Source: Rothia nasimurium (GTDB lineage: Bacteria; Actinomycetota; Actinomycetes; Actinomycetales; Micrococcaceae). Taken from it: a stretch of 64,000 nucleotides of DNA. The DNA is taken from NCBI RefSeq assembly GCF_928392795.1, contig NZ_CAKMTJ010000005.1:141432-205431 (forward strand), written 5' to 3'. A program made the position numbers and the translations under genes. Positions 7,767 to 16,498 of the stretch are shown one piece after another. The notes beneath the pieces were generated by a model. It was not told the DNA's origin. It ran no database searches and was given only the letters and a program-made list of their open reading frames with translations. Within the stretch, counting starts at the first letter, position 1. Every line of letters begins with the position of its first letter.

Positions 7767-8720
7767 CTAGAAGTAGTAGGGGTAGTTCTCCCAGTTGGGG
7801 TCGCGCTTCTCAAGGAAGGCGTCGCGGCCTTCGACGGCTTCGTCGGTCATGTAGGCCATGCGGGTGGCCTCACCGGCAAAGACCTGCTGGCCGACCATGC
7901 CGTCGTCCGGAAGGTTGAAAGCGAACTTGAGCATACGAATCGCCTGTGGTGACTGGCGGGCAATGTGGGCCGCGTACTCCAGGCCCTTAGCCTCCAGCTC
8001 GGCGTGGGGCACCACGTCATTCACAGCGCCCATCTCGTACATGCGCTGAGCATCGTACTCCTTAGCCAGGAAGAAAATCTCGCGGGCAAACTTCTGACCC
8101 ACCTGGCGGGCCAGCAGGGCAGAGCCGTAGCCGGCGTCAAAGGAGCCAACGGTCGCATCAGTCTGCTTAAACTTGCCGTACTCTTCTGACGCAATAGTCA
8201 GGTCAGCAACCACATGCAGGGAGTGGCCGCCACCGGCTGCCCAGCCCGATACCAGGGCGATAACCACCTTGGGCATGGTGCGAATCAGGCGCTGAACCTC
8301 CAGGATGTGCAGGCGGCCTGCGCGGGCCGGGTCGATGGAATCGCGGGTCTCACCCTCGGCGTAGCGGTAGCCGTCGCGGCCGCGAATACGCTGGTCGCCG
8401 CCGGAGCAGAAGGCCCAGCCGCCGTCCTTAGCTGAGGGGCCGTTGCCGGTCAGCAGTACGGTACCCACGTTGGAGGTCATGCGGGCGTGGTCCAGCACCC
8501 GGTAGAGCTCATCGACGGTGTGGGGGCGGAAGGCGTTGCGTACCTCGGGTCGGTCAAAGGCGATGCGGACGGTCGGCAGATCCCGCAGGATCTCACCGGC
8601 CTCGTTGCGTTCTACCTGACGGTGATAGGTGATGTCGGTCAGGTCTTCAAAGCCCTCAACCAGGCGCCACTGGTGGGGGTCGAAAATGTCAGAAACCTTG
8701 GCAGGAAGTTCGTTAGTCAT
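7767..8720 (-). CDS. menB: 1,4-Dihydroxy-2-naphthoyl-CoA synthase MenB
   Basis: The 317-residue crotonase-fold enzyme cyclises o-succinylbenzoyl-CoA. Clear signatures are AFCSGGDQRIRGRDGYRYAEG (given here in overlapping form FCSGGDQRIRG and DGYRYAEG), VSGWAAGGGHSLHVVADLT for the oxyanion hole, and DATVGSFDAGYGSALLARQ. The C-terminus NYPYYF is typical of MenB. ATG 8720 is preferred over a frame opening at 8807 because the protein then begins MTNELPAKVSD like its relatives. A 27-bp hairpin lies 46 bases upstream. Confidence 0.96.
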   Translation of the reverse strand: MTNELPAKVSDIFDPHQWRLVEGFEDLTDITYHRQVERNEAGEILRDLPTVRIAFDRPEVRNAFRPHTVDELYRVLDHARMTSNVGTVLLTGNGPSAKDGGWAFCSGGDQRIRGRDGYRYAEGETRDSIDPARAGRLHILEVQRLIRTMPKVVIALVSGWAAGGGHSLHVVADLTIASEEYGKFKQTDATVGSFDAGYGSALLARQVGQKFAREIFFLAKEYDAQRMYEMGAVNDVVPHAELEAKGLEYAAHIARQSPQAIRMLKFAFNLPDDGMVGQQVFAGEATRMAYMTDEAVEGRDAFLEKRDPNWENYPYYF

Positions 8721-8765
8721 AGCCACCAGTCTACCCAGGGCGTCCCCGCCGTTGGCTCCTTGTGG

Positions 8766-8822
8766 GTAACCGAAAGCTTCATCTGCGCGTTCAAAGAACA
8801 CGCACATGAAGCTTTCGGTTAC
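8766..8822. other. Long 27-bp hairpin upstream of menB
   Basis: The arms 8766-8792 and 8796-8822 pair over 27 positions with two mismatches around a 3-base AAA loop. The outer arm is GTAACCGAAAGCTTCAT. No T-run follows in either direction, so it is not a classical terminator. It lies between the putP terminator and menB. Confidence 0.7.
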
Positions 8823-8868
8823 ATTCAGCAGAGATTTGCCGCCATTCAGCGGAAGAATGGGAAAGGAC

Positions 8869-8922
8869 GGACGCCGCCCCCAGCTTCCTGCCTGAAGGGC
8901 AGGGGGGCGGGGTGCGGCGTCC
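8869..8922 (-). terminator. Terminator after putP
   Basis: GGACGCCGC (8869-8877) pairs with GCGGCGTCC (8914-8922), with an inner C/G-rich stem around TGAA. On the minus strand it directly follows the putP stop. Confidence 0.65.
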
Positions 8923-8966
8923 TGATAAAAGAAGAACCTTAGCTGGTGGTTCTAGTGGAAGCTGGC

Positions 8967-10466
8967 TTAGCGGGAGAGCTCCACAGCGCGGTCGAATTCT
9001 TCGTTGATCTCGCGGGTAGCGGCGGAGTCACCCTTGTAGGTGGCAATGGATACGACGTAGGCAAAGAGCAGATTGACCAGGAAGCCGGGCACGATCTCGT
9101 ACATGTAGCCCGAGAGAACCTCGTTGTAGCCCCAGACAAAGACAGTGATGGTACCCGCAACCATGCCCGCTACAGCACCGGCGGCGGTGAGCTTGCGCCA
9201 GTAGAGGGAGAGAATCACGATCGGGCCAAATGCGGCACCGAAGCCAGCCCAGGCGAAGGAGACCAGGGAGAGCACGGATGAGTCGGGGTTCCAGGCCAGC
9301 AGACCTGCGATGACAGAGACAATCAGCACGCCCGCGCGGCCTAGCCAGAGGCCCTTGGCATCTGAGAGTTCCTTGCCGCCGCTGGTGAGCTTGTAGAGGT
9401 CTTCAGCCAGGGCAGATGAGCAGACAATCAGCTGGGAGGAAAGGGTTGACATAATAGCTGCCAGTACCGCTGCCAGTACGAACCCGGCCAGCAGGGGGTG
9501 GAGCAGAATCTGGGACATATCCAGGAAGACTGACTCAGCATTGGTGGTGTCGGTCAGGGTCGCTTCGGGGTGGCGGGCAAAGTAGGCGATGCCGATGAGA
9601 CCGGCGCTCATGGCGCCGACCAGGGTGGCAACCATCCAAGTGATGCCGATGCGGCGGCCGGCGGTGGCGTCCTGGGCAGAACGCAGGCCCATGAAGCGCA
9701 CGATGATGTGGGGCTGGCCGAAGTAGCCCAGACCCCAGGCAGCTGAGGAAAGAATGCCCAACACGGTGGTGCCCGCAAAGAAGGAGAGGGCGGTGGGGTT
9801 AACGGACTCGATGGTGGTTTCAAGGCCCGAGAAGCCGCCGACGTAAACCAGGGCCATGATCGGCAGGACGATGAGGGCGGTGAGCATGAGCAGGCCCTGT
9901 ACAACGTCCGTGTAGGTTGCACCCAGGAAGCCGCCGAAGAGGGTGTAGGCAACGGTGATGCCGGCGACCAGCAGCATGCCGGTGTGGTAGTTACCGCCGA
10001 ATGAGGACTGGAAGAAGACACCGCCGGCGACCATGCCGGAAGAGACGTAGAAGGTGAAGAAAATCAGGATGACTAGGGCGGCGAAGACGCGGATGATGCC
10101 GCGGGGGTCGCGCAGGCGGTTGTGGAAGAAGGAGGGAACGGTGACCGAGTTGCGGGAGACCTCGGTGTAGGCGCGCAGGCGGGGGGCCACGAACTTCCAG
10201 TTGAGCCAGGCACCGGCAGTTAGGCCGATGGCAATCCAGGCTTCAGCCAGGCCGGTGATGTAGAGGGCACCGGGTAGACCCATGAGGAGCCAGCCCGACA
10301 TGTCCGAGGCACCCGCTGAGAGAGCCGCTGCGGTGGGGGAGAGGGAGCGCCCGCCGAGCACGTAGTCGTCGAGGTTGTTGTTCTTGGACTTGGCCCAGAT
10401 GCCGATGCCGACCATGGCGGCGAAGTAGATAGCCAGGGCTATCAGCTGGTAGGTGGTGTTGCTCAT
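8967..10466 (-). CDS. putP: Sodium/proline symporter PutP
   Basis: The 499-residue member of the sodium:solute symporter family has about 13 membrane helices. It shows the PutP start region (LDDYVLGGRSLSP, LSAGASDMSGWLLMGLPG), in which the Ser/Asp/Gly pattern contributes to sodium and proline binding, and SFAWAGFGAAFGP near the C-terminus. It imports proline with Na+, for nutrition or osmoprotection. The ATG has AAGGGGAG upstream. About 225 bases upstream contain a small GGTGCG-CCGA-CGCACC hairpin but no other gene. Confidence 0.93.
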   Translation of the reverse strand: MSNTTYQLIALAIYFAAMVGIGIWAKSKNNNLDDYVLGGRSLSPTAAALSAGASDMSGWLLMGLPGALYITGLAEAWIAIGLTAGAWLNWKFVAPRLRAYTEVSRNSVTVPSFFHNRLRDPRGIIRVFAALVILIFFTFYVSSGMVAGGVFFQSSFGGNYHTGMLLVAGITVAYTLFGGFLGATYTDVVQGLLMLTALIVLPIMALVYVGGFSGLETTIESVNPTALSFFAGTTVLGILSSAAWGLGYFGQPHIIVRFMGLRSAQDATAGRRIGITWMVATLVGAMSAGLIGIAYFARHPEATLTDTTNAESVFLDMSQILLHPLLAGFVLAAVLAAIMSTLSSQLIVCSSALAEDLYKLTSGGKELSDAKGLWLGRAGVLIVSVIAGLLAWNPDSSVLSLVSFAWAGFGAAFGPIVILSLYWRKLTAAGAVAGMVAGTITVFVWGYNEVLSGYMYEIVPGFLVNLLFAYVVSIATYKGDSAATREINEEFDRAVELSR

Positions 10467-10691
10467 GAGCTCCCCTTGGGTTGTAGGCGAGGACGTGCGG
10501 GCTGGGGTGGGTGCGTCGGCGCACCTTCCCTTATGTGCAGTTTCCCTAAAGTATCTTGTTTAGATTACTTGAGGCATCTTCCCGCATGCAGGTTTTGGTC
10601 TGTGCGTTAGCTTACACCCTGAGGGTCTGCTTGACACTATCTCGCCGCCTGAAGCTATTTAGAATCGGTGTGTAAAACCGGTGAGCTTTTC

Positions 10692-11630
10692 TTAAGGGTG
10701 CTTCTGCGAGCGCGGATCTATCACGGGTAGGGCTGATGTATGCAGGGTTACCGCGATGGCTGACCTGTTGGTGCGCCAGACGATATAGGCACCCGAGGCG
10801 GCAATCAATACAATGCCCAGATAGGACCAGGCTGAGAGCACCTCGCCTAGCATGAAGGTGCCCACGATAGCCCCGACCACCGGGTCGATGGAGAAGAGCA
10901 CTCCAATCACGGCGGCGCTGGTGAGCTGACCGGCAATGTTATCAGCGGAGTAGGCCAGGGCCACGCCCACGATAGCGGAGAGAGCCAGCTTGAACCAGGC
11001 GTCCGCGTCCAGCCCCGCCATAGCAGGCACCGACAGGGGCAGCTGTATGAGGGCTGAAAAAGCCAGCGACATGGTGGTGCCGCGTAAGCCGCTGGTAGCC
11101 GGTGAGGCTGAGCCCATGCGGGCTGAGTAGATGGTGTAGCCCGCCATCGAGGCCGCCGAGCCTAGGGCCCAGATAAAGCCGATAGGGTGGGCGTCTCCAG
11201 CGAGTGTAGGCCCAGCGATCATGACGACCCCGGCCAGGGCGAAGAAGGCCATGAGTCCATCACGCAAGCGGCGCACGCCCAGTAGGGCCACAACAAAGGC
11301 ACCCAGGTATTCAAAGGTCACTGCCACACCCAGGGGGATATGGTGGACCGCGTTATAGAAGCAGATGCTCATGAGGGTCAGCACCAGCCCGTACACCAGC
11401 ACCTGTGGCAGGTCTTGCCGCCGCAGGGCAAAGGGGTTGGGGCGCACCAGGGCCCAGAGCACCACAGCGGCAATGAGGGCGCGCAGAGCGGCCACCTGGG
11501 TGGGGCCGACACTGGCAAAAAGTACCGAAACGATAGCCGCTGAAATCTGAATACCCAGTGAACCGGCCAAAATCAGGAGCAGAGCGGCGGTGCCCCGGTG
11601 CTCGTCCGGTATACGATCGGTGAGATTCAT
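10692..11630 (-). CDS. EamA/DMT family transporter (RhtA-like)
   Basis: The 312-residue protein has ten hydrophobic helices arranged as two EamA repeats, with the conserved Pro/Gly pattern PLGVAVTFEYLGAF (about residues 112-125) and VIGVLFSIDPVVGAIVGTFMLGE (as VLFSIDPVVGAIVG, about 240-253). This matches the RhtA-like subgroup of drug/metabolite exporters, often amino-acid exporters. ATG 11630 is chosen because AGGTGG lies 6 bases upstream; a GTG at 11639 lacks a site. It follows gluQ by 9 bases and is likely co-transcribed. The substrate is unknown. Confidence 0.85.
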   Translation of the reverse strand: MNLTDRIPDEHRGTAALLLILAGSLGIQISAAIVSVLFASVGPTQVAALRALIAAVVLWALVRPNPFALRRQDLPQVLVYGLVLTLMSICFYNAVHHIPLGVAVTFEYLGAFVVALLGVRRLRDGLMAFFALAGVVMIAGPTLAGDAHPIGFIWALGSAASMAGYTIYSARMGSASPATSGLRGTTMSLAFSALIQLPLSVPAMAGLDADAWFKLALSAIVGVALAYSADNIAGQLTSAAVIGVLFSIDPVVGAIVGTFMLGEVLSAWSYLGIVLIAASGAYIVWRTNRSAIAVTLHTSALPVIDPRSQKHP

Positions 11631-11639
11631 AGCTGCCAC

Positions 11640-12611
11640 CTAGAGCCCGCAGGTACTCTCTAAGAGCGGGTCCACTACCGTCCATGGGGCCTGGCGGATG
11701 CGCTCAGGGGCGAAGACAGAGAGCATTTCGGCGGCAGTTTCGGGTAGGTGGGGGCCGCTGTCACCCGCGCTCGCCCCGGTGAGCGGGGGCAGGGGAATAG
11801 AGGCAGCAATCATGCGCATGATGTGGTCGGTGCTAACCCCGGCGGCGGTGAGCTCGGCAAGGGTCACGGCCCCGTCCCGTTTAGCCAGGCGCTTGCCCTC
11901 GGTGTTGAGGGCTAGGGGGACATGGGCATAGGTGGGCACCTGCAACCCCAGCAGGTGAGCTAGATAGGCCTGGCGGGGGGCAGAGGGCAGCAGATCGTCG
12001 CCGCGCACCACCTCGGTGACCCCCTGGTAATCGTCATCAACCACGCACACCAGGTTGTAGGCGTAGACCCCGTCGGCCCGCACCAGTACAAAGTCGTCGA
12101 CCGCGTCGGTGTATTCCCCGGCGAAACGGTCGGTGACAGTCCATTCGCTCACCTGGGCTTTCAGGCGCAAGGACGCCGGCCGCAGCTGCCTGCGCTCAGC
12201 CCTTTCTGCCTCGGTGAGGTTGCGGCAGGTGCCGGGGTAGGCGCCGGGGGCGCCGTGCGGGGCGCTGGAGGCCTCCTGAATTTCTTTGCGGGTGCAGTAG
12301 CACTCGTAAACTAGCCCGGCCTCGCGCAGGCGGTTAAGGGCGTCCGCGTAGGCATCTAGGCGGGTGGACTGGTAGAGTACCGGCCCGTCCCAGTCGATGC
12401 CCAGGGCGGCAAGGTCGGCCAGCTGCCGCTCTGCTGCCCCCTTCTTGACCCGGTCTAAATCCTCCACCCGCATCACAAAACGGCCTCCCGCGGTACGGGC
12501 CATCATCCAGGCTAGTAGGGCGGTGCGCAGGTTACCCAGGTGCAGGTCACCGGAAGGGGAAGGCGCGTAACGGCCGCAGGGAACGGGAACAGGAGCGGTT
12601 TTGATAGACAT
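11640..12611 (-). CDS. gluQ: Glutamyl-Q tRNA(Asp) synthetase GluQ
   Basis: The protein of about 323 residues is a truncated class I glutamyl-tRNA synthetase lacking the anticodon-binding domain. It has GRYAPSPSGDLHLGN (HIGH-equivalent HLGN), FVMRVEDLDR, the zinc-binding region starting CYCTRKE, and the KMSKS-equivalent KRLAKRDGA. This enzyme attaches glutamate to queuosine in tRNA(Asp). Two adjacent starts (GTG 12614 and ATG 12611) cannot be separated. It is the first gene of a two-gene unit with the DMT transporter. Confidence 0.93.
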   Translation of the reverse strand: MSIKTAPVPVPCGRYAPSPSGDLHLGNLRTALLAWMMARTAGGRFVMRVEDLDRVKKGAAERQLADLAALGIDWDGPVLYQSTRLDAYADALNRLREAGLVYECYCTRKEIQEASSAPHGAPGAYPGTCRNLTEAERAERRQLRPASLRLKAQVSEWTVTDRFAGEYTDAVDDFVLVRADGVYAYNLVCVVDDDYQGVTEVVRGDDLLPSAPRQAYLAHLLGLQVPTYAHVPLALNTEGKRLAKRDGAVTLAELTAAGVSTDHIMRMIAASIPLPPLTGASAGDSGPHLPETAAEMLSVFAPERIRQAPWTVVDPLLESTCGL

Positions 12612-12821
12612 CACCCCACTAGTCTAGTGCCCAGGGGAAGCAAGCGGGCTGAGGGCAGCTAGCCCTGATGAGCTGGTTAGCTAAGGTGATACATCTTTTT
12701 ATGACATAAGATTGCGCCTAACCTGCGTAACACCGTTAAAGAAGGGCAGTGTGGTGAGAAATAACTGCCCAGCCACTCGTAAACACGGTAGGCACCTTTT
12801 ATTTCAAGTACCTTAGAGAGT

Positions 12822-13736
12822 ATGGCTAGAACTCTTGAAATTGCCGATGGTATCTATCAGATCTCAACGGATAACTACCGTCTTAACTCCGGTCTGATTG
12901 TGGGCGCAGAGAAGGCTATGGTGGTTGACACCGGCGCCGGGCCCCGTCAGGGAGCCGAGATCCTGAGAGCCGTGCGACGGGTCACCGAGCTTCCTCTGGT
13001 TGCGGTCAACACCCACGCGCACTTCGACCGCTTCATGGGCAACGCCGTGTTCGCAGCCGACGGAGTCACCGACATCTGGGCCCACCCCCGCGCCGCCCGC
13101 GCTATCGAAAGCTACGGCGACCGCCAGCGTCTTTACGTTGAGGTGCTAGAACCCGAGATGGCCCACCAGGCTGGCCCCAACACCCAGCTTGTCGTACCCA
13201 CCCGGTTCTTGCCCGGCGACGGTACCCGTCCGGCCTTTACCCGGGTAGAACTGGGCCAGCGGGCCGTTACCCTCATGTACCTGGGCCTGGCCCACACTGA
13301 CGGTGACGTGCTGGTAGGCGTAGACGACGTCCTGTTCGCCGGTGACATCATCGAGCAGGGCTCAGACCCCGCCTTCGACGACTCCTACCCCGAACTGTGG
13401 GTCAGCACCCTACGCACCCTGGCAGGGCTCGACCGCTACCGCATCTTCGTTCCCGGGCACGGCACCCCGGTGGAGAGTTCTTTCATCGAGCGTATGGCCG
13501 ACACCATGGAAGACGCCGTACAGAAAATCGCTGACTCCGCACTGAAGAAGGTCAAGGGGGCAACGACAGCTTCGATGTACCAGCTACCCTATTCGGGTGG
13601 ATCCACCCGTATACTGCTTGACCGCCTCACGAAGCTTGAAGCCCGTGAGGCTGAGGGACAGGGGCTCTCGACCGTCACGTTTGAGGGGGACGCCGCCTCT
13701 GGCCTGACCGGCCCCATTACCCTGGGGCAAGGCTAA
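12822..13736 (+). CDS. Metallo-beta-lactamase-fold hydrolase with altered metal motif
   Basis: The 304-residue protein has the fold's landmarks: AMVVDTGAGPRQGAEIL (about residues 32-48), the first metal motif as NTHAHFDRFMGN (about 64-75), GLAHTDGDVLV (about 155-165), FAGDII (about 173-178) and FVPGHGTPV (about 211-219). The canonical motif is HxHxDH; here the last His is Arg, so one ligand of the second metal is lost. It may bind one metal, or work differently. The substrate is unknown. Its stop lies 12 bases from the stop of the convergent PAP2 gene. Confidence 0.8.
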   Translation: MARTLEIADGIYQISTDNYRLNSGLIVGAEKAMVVDTGAGPRQGAEILRAVRRVTELPLVAVNTHAHFDRFMGNAVFAADGVTDIWAHPRAARAIESYGDRQRLYVEVLEPEMAHQAGPNTQLVVPTRFLPGDGTRPAFTRVELGQRAVTLMYLGLAHTDGDVLVGVDDVLFAGDIIEQGSDPAFDDSYPELWVSTLRTLAGLDRYRIFVPGHGTPVESSFIERMADTMEDAVQKIADSALKKVKGATTASMYQLPYSGGSTRILLDRLTKLEAREAEGQGLSTVTFEGDAASGLTGPITLGQG

Positions 13737-13748
13737 AGCCCTGAGGGC

Positions 13749-15188
13749 CTAGTAAGCCCAGACCCTGCGGTAGGCGCTGCGCTTCTTATTTTGGGGGCGC
13801 AGGAGGGCCACCTGGGTGCTGGTGGTCAGCGCCGCTACCGCCCCGATGAGGCAGATGGCTGCCATAAAGGCAGAACCGGGAATCGGGTTGGTGTAGGTCA
13901 CCCAGTAGAGGGCCAGAGCGCAGAAGCCCGAGAAGAATCCCGAGATAGAAAGCAGAGGTACCAGGATTAGGCCGGAGCGCTGGGTGTCGCTCATATCAAG
14001 TTCCTCTGAGCGCATGAAACGCAGAATCACGAGCCCTAATACGCCCCAAAGACCGGTGACCAGAATGGCTGTGACCACATCGGCGGGCCTGTGCCAGCCG
14101 TTGACCACGGTGGAATAGCCTGCTGCTACCGTAAAGACCATGCTGATGAGCGCTACGGTGGGGCGGAAGCGCTTGGGGGAGGCCAGGAAGAGGGCCAGGC
14201 CCGCAGCGGCTGCGAAGGTCGTGTGGCCGGACGGTGCCGAGTTACCCAGGGCCTCCTGAATACCCAGGTTGGGCTTGACGATGATGTAGTTCTTCAGCAG
14301 CTGGGTGGTGAGATTAGCACCGGCGGCAATGGCCACACCGACCAGGGCTGGCACAAAGCGGTGCTTCCACAGCAGCACAAAGAGAATGCCGATAGCCGCG
14401 GTAATACCGGCGGCGGTGGGAATGAAGTCGAGCAGGGTAGAGGTCTGCTCGGTGTAGGTCATGAACTGGTAGGAGAACTCCTGGAAGGAAATCTCGTCGA
14501 GCTCCTGGCCGGTTGGCGTTGTAATAAAGAAAACAAAGGCTGCCACCAGAAGGCAGAAGAGGGTTCCTGCCGCAAAGAAGTGCTGGATCAGCGTCCAGAG
14601 CGAGGGGCGAGTCTGCCGAATATGCGAGGGAGTGAGCATATGCAGCCGGCCCGAGGGGGAGTATTCCCCTGAGTGAGCCTGGCTGCTGTAGGGTGCCTGG
14701 CCGTAGCCCTGCGCCGGGTGGCCGGGGCGGGGGCGTCCTTGTGGAGCAGCGGCAGGGGCCCCGTAGCTAGCCTGCGGCGCCCGGTGGGCGCTGACTGCGT
14801 CCGGACGCGGGGCTGCCGCCTGGGTGCGGGCCTTGCTCGCTGCGCGTGCGGCACGTTCCTTCTTGACCCGGTGCGCTGCCTCCTGGGCCGCTGCTTGCGC
14901 GGCGGCAAAACCGGTTTTAGCTGCCGCCAGGCCACTGGCGGTACCGGCCTGGAGCTTAGCTTTGATGGCCTCGCCCTGGGGAGCAGAAGGCGCGGCAGGG
15001 AGTACCACGGTGGCGTCATCATCTGTAAAAGTAGCCCGTGCCCGTGAAGCGGGAAGCACCTCGGTGGCGTCGTCACCGGGGCTGGTCGGCAGGGCAACCG
15101 TGCGGTCGGTATAGGTCTGGGGCGTTAGCACCTCGGTGGCATCGTCGGGTGTGCCAGAAACAGCGTTAGAATCGCGCTTCTCAAAACT
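13749..15188 (-). CDS. PAP2-family membrane phosphatase with Thr-motif N-terminal tail
   Basis: The 479-residue protein has a soluble, disordered N-terminal tail of about 210 residues, then six or seven membrane helices holding a PAP2 core: KNYIIVKP, the second motif NSAPSGHTTFA, and the third motif as VVNGWHRPADVV, where the usual Arg before the His is Thr. The tail carries three DDAT[E/V]VL motifs and a related DRTVAL within its first 75 residues. GTG 15188 is chosen because GGGG lies 7 bases upstream and the frame before it lacks a site. It probably removes phosphate from a lipid such as undecaprenyl diphosphate or phosphatidate. Confidence 0.82.
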   Translation of the reverse strand, partial: SFEKRDSNAVSGTPDDATEVLTPQTYTDRTVALPTSPGDDATEVLPASRARATFTDDDATVVLPAAPSAPQGEAIKAKLQAGTASGLAAAKTGFAAAQAAAQEAAHRVKKERAARAASKARTQAAAPRPDAVSAHRAPQASYGAPAAAPQGRPRPGHPAQGYGQAPYSSQAHSGEYSPSGRLHMLTPSHIRQTRPSLWTLIQHFFAAGTLFCLLVAAFVFFITTPTGQELDEISFQEFSYQFMTYTEQTSTLLDFIPTAAGITAAIGILFVLLWKHRFVPALVGVAIAAGANLTTQLLKNYIIVKPNLGIQEALGNSAPSGHTTFAAAAGLALFLASPKRFRPTVALISMVFTVAAGYSTVVNGWHRPADVVTAILVTGLWGVLGLVILRFMRSEELDMSDTQRSGLILVPLLSISGFFSGFCALALYWVTYTNPIPGSAFMAAICLIGAVAALTTSTQVALLRPQNKKRSAYRRVWAY

Positions 15189-15409
15189 CACAGTTATCCC
15201 CAAAGACCTTTCTGCTGCGTGTAGACACCTCAACGAGCCTACCAAGCTGTACCTGCTATTTCAGCCCTAGACCCTGCTAAGAGCTAACAGGCTCAGCCTG
15301 TAGTGCTATTGTGGCAAACTCACATGGGACTTTCCTGAGAGAACCCCTAATGTTGCGCGAGCGCCCCTAAGCTGCCCTGCAGAAGCGGTAGAAGAGTAAA
15401 TTAGAAGGT

Positions 15410-16489
15410 ATGACAGCTAGCACCCTGCCCCTTAATATTTCCCTGCCTCCGCTTGAAGAAATCTTGTCGGCGACCCGTGTAGCGGCTCTGCCCATGCGGG
15501 TAAAGTTCCGCGGCGTCAGCCTACGTGAAACCGCTCTGATTCAGGGGCCGGAAGGGTGGGGCGAGTTTGCCCCTTTTATCGAATACGAGCCGGTGGAGGC
15601 GTCCGCCTGGCTGGCCTGCGCTATCGAGGCGGCCTGGCTGCCCTACCCGCAGCCGCTGCGCACCAGTATTCCCCTTAACGCTACGGTTCCGGCGGTGGCC
15701 GCTAGCGAGGTTGAGGAGGTGCTGGGCCGCTACGAGGGGCAGGTGCGGGAAGTCAAAATCAAGGTGGCTGAAGCTGGGCTGCCTTTTGAAGAATCTCTAA
15801 CCCAAGACCTAGCCCGGGTAGCCGCGGTGCGCGACGCCTGCCCAGACGCCAGACTGAAGATTGATGCGAACGGCGGCTGGACTGAGGCCCAGGCCGTCCG
15901 CGCCCTCAATGAGCTAGCTGACTACGACCTGCTCTACGCTGAGCAGCCGGTCCCGGGTATTGAGGGGCTGGCGCGGGTTCGCGATCAGCTGCGGGCGCAC
16001 GGCAACCCCCTGCTGATTGCCGCTGATGAGGCCGTCCGTAAGGCTGATGACCCGCTGCGGGTTGCCCGTCTGGGTGCTGCCGATGTGCTCATTATTAAGG
16101 CTGCCCCCCTGGGCGGGGTAAGGCGGGCCCTGCACATCGTAGAGCAGGCGGGTCTGCCTGCGGTTGTTTCATCTGCCCTTGAAAGTTCGGTCGGCATCCG
16201 TACCGGGGCAGCGCTGGCCGCCGCCCTGCCGCAGCTGCCCTACGGGTGCGGCCTGGGCACGGTATCACTGATGGCCAGGGACGTCACAGCCCACCCGCTT
16301 GTGGCCCGGGATGGGGAGCTACCCCTGCGGGACATCACCCCCGAGCCCCGGCTGCTTGAAGAGGTAGCTACCAGCCCCGAACGCACCGCCTGGTGGCACC
16401 GCCGAATCGAAGCCTGCTACCGCCTACTTGAACAGGGGCAGCTGGGCAGCAGCAGAACCCGGCTGAGTGTTGAAGAGGGCAGCGAGTAA
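15410..16489 (+). CDS. menC: o-Succinylbenzoate synthase MenC
   Basis: The 359-residue enolase-superfamily enzyme dehydrates SHCHC to o-succinylbenzoate. Catalytic landmarks are the lysine motif VKIKVAE (about residues 114-120), metal ligands in LKIDANGGW (about 149-157), YAEQPV (about 175-180) and AADEAV (about 203-208), and the second catalytic lysine in VLIIKAAPLGG (about 225-235). menD starts 9 bases behind its stop. Confidence 0.95.
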   Translation: MTASTLPLNISLPPLEEILSATRVAALPMRVKFRGVSLRETALIQGPEGWGEFAPFIEYEPVEASAWLACAIEAAWLPYPQPLRTSIPLNATVPAVAASEVEEVLGRYEGQVREVKIKVAEAGLPFEESLTQDLARVAAVRDACPDARLKIDANGGWTEAQAVRALNELADYDLLYAEQPVPGIEGLARVRDQLRAHGNPLLIAADEAVRKADDPLRVARLGAADVLIIKAAPLGGVRRALHIVEQAGLPAVVSSALESSVGIRTGAALAAALPQLPYGCGLGTVSLMARDVTAHPLVARDGELPLRDITPEPRLLEEVATSPERTAWWHRRIEACYRLLEQGQLGSSRTRLSVEEGSE

Positions 16490-16498
16490 ACTGGTGGG

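Noticed and set aside
8869..8922. Riboswitch before menB
   Set aside because: It is a simple GC-rich hairpin directly after putP and fits a terminator better; no known aptamer pattern was seen.
10632..10662. TTGACA with TATTTA as a plus-strand promoter in the putP-DMT gap
   Set aside because: The spacer of 19 is long and the transcript would only be antisense to the neighbours.
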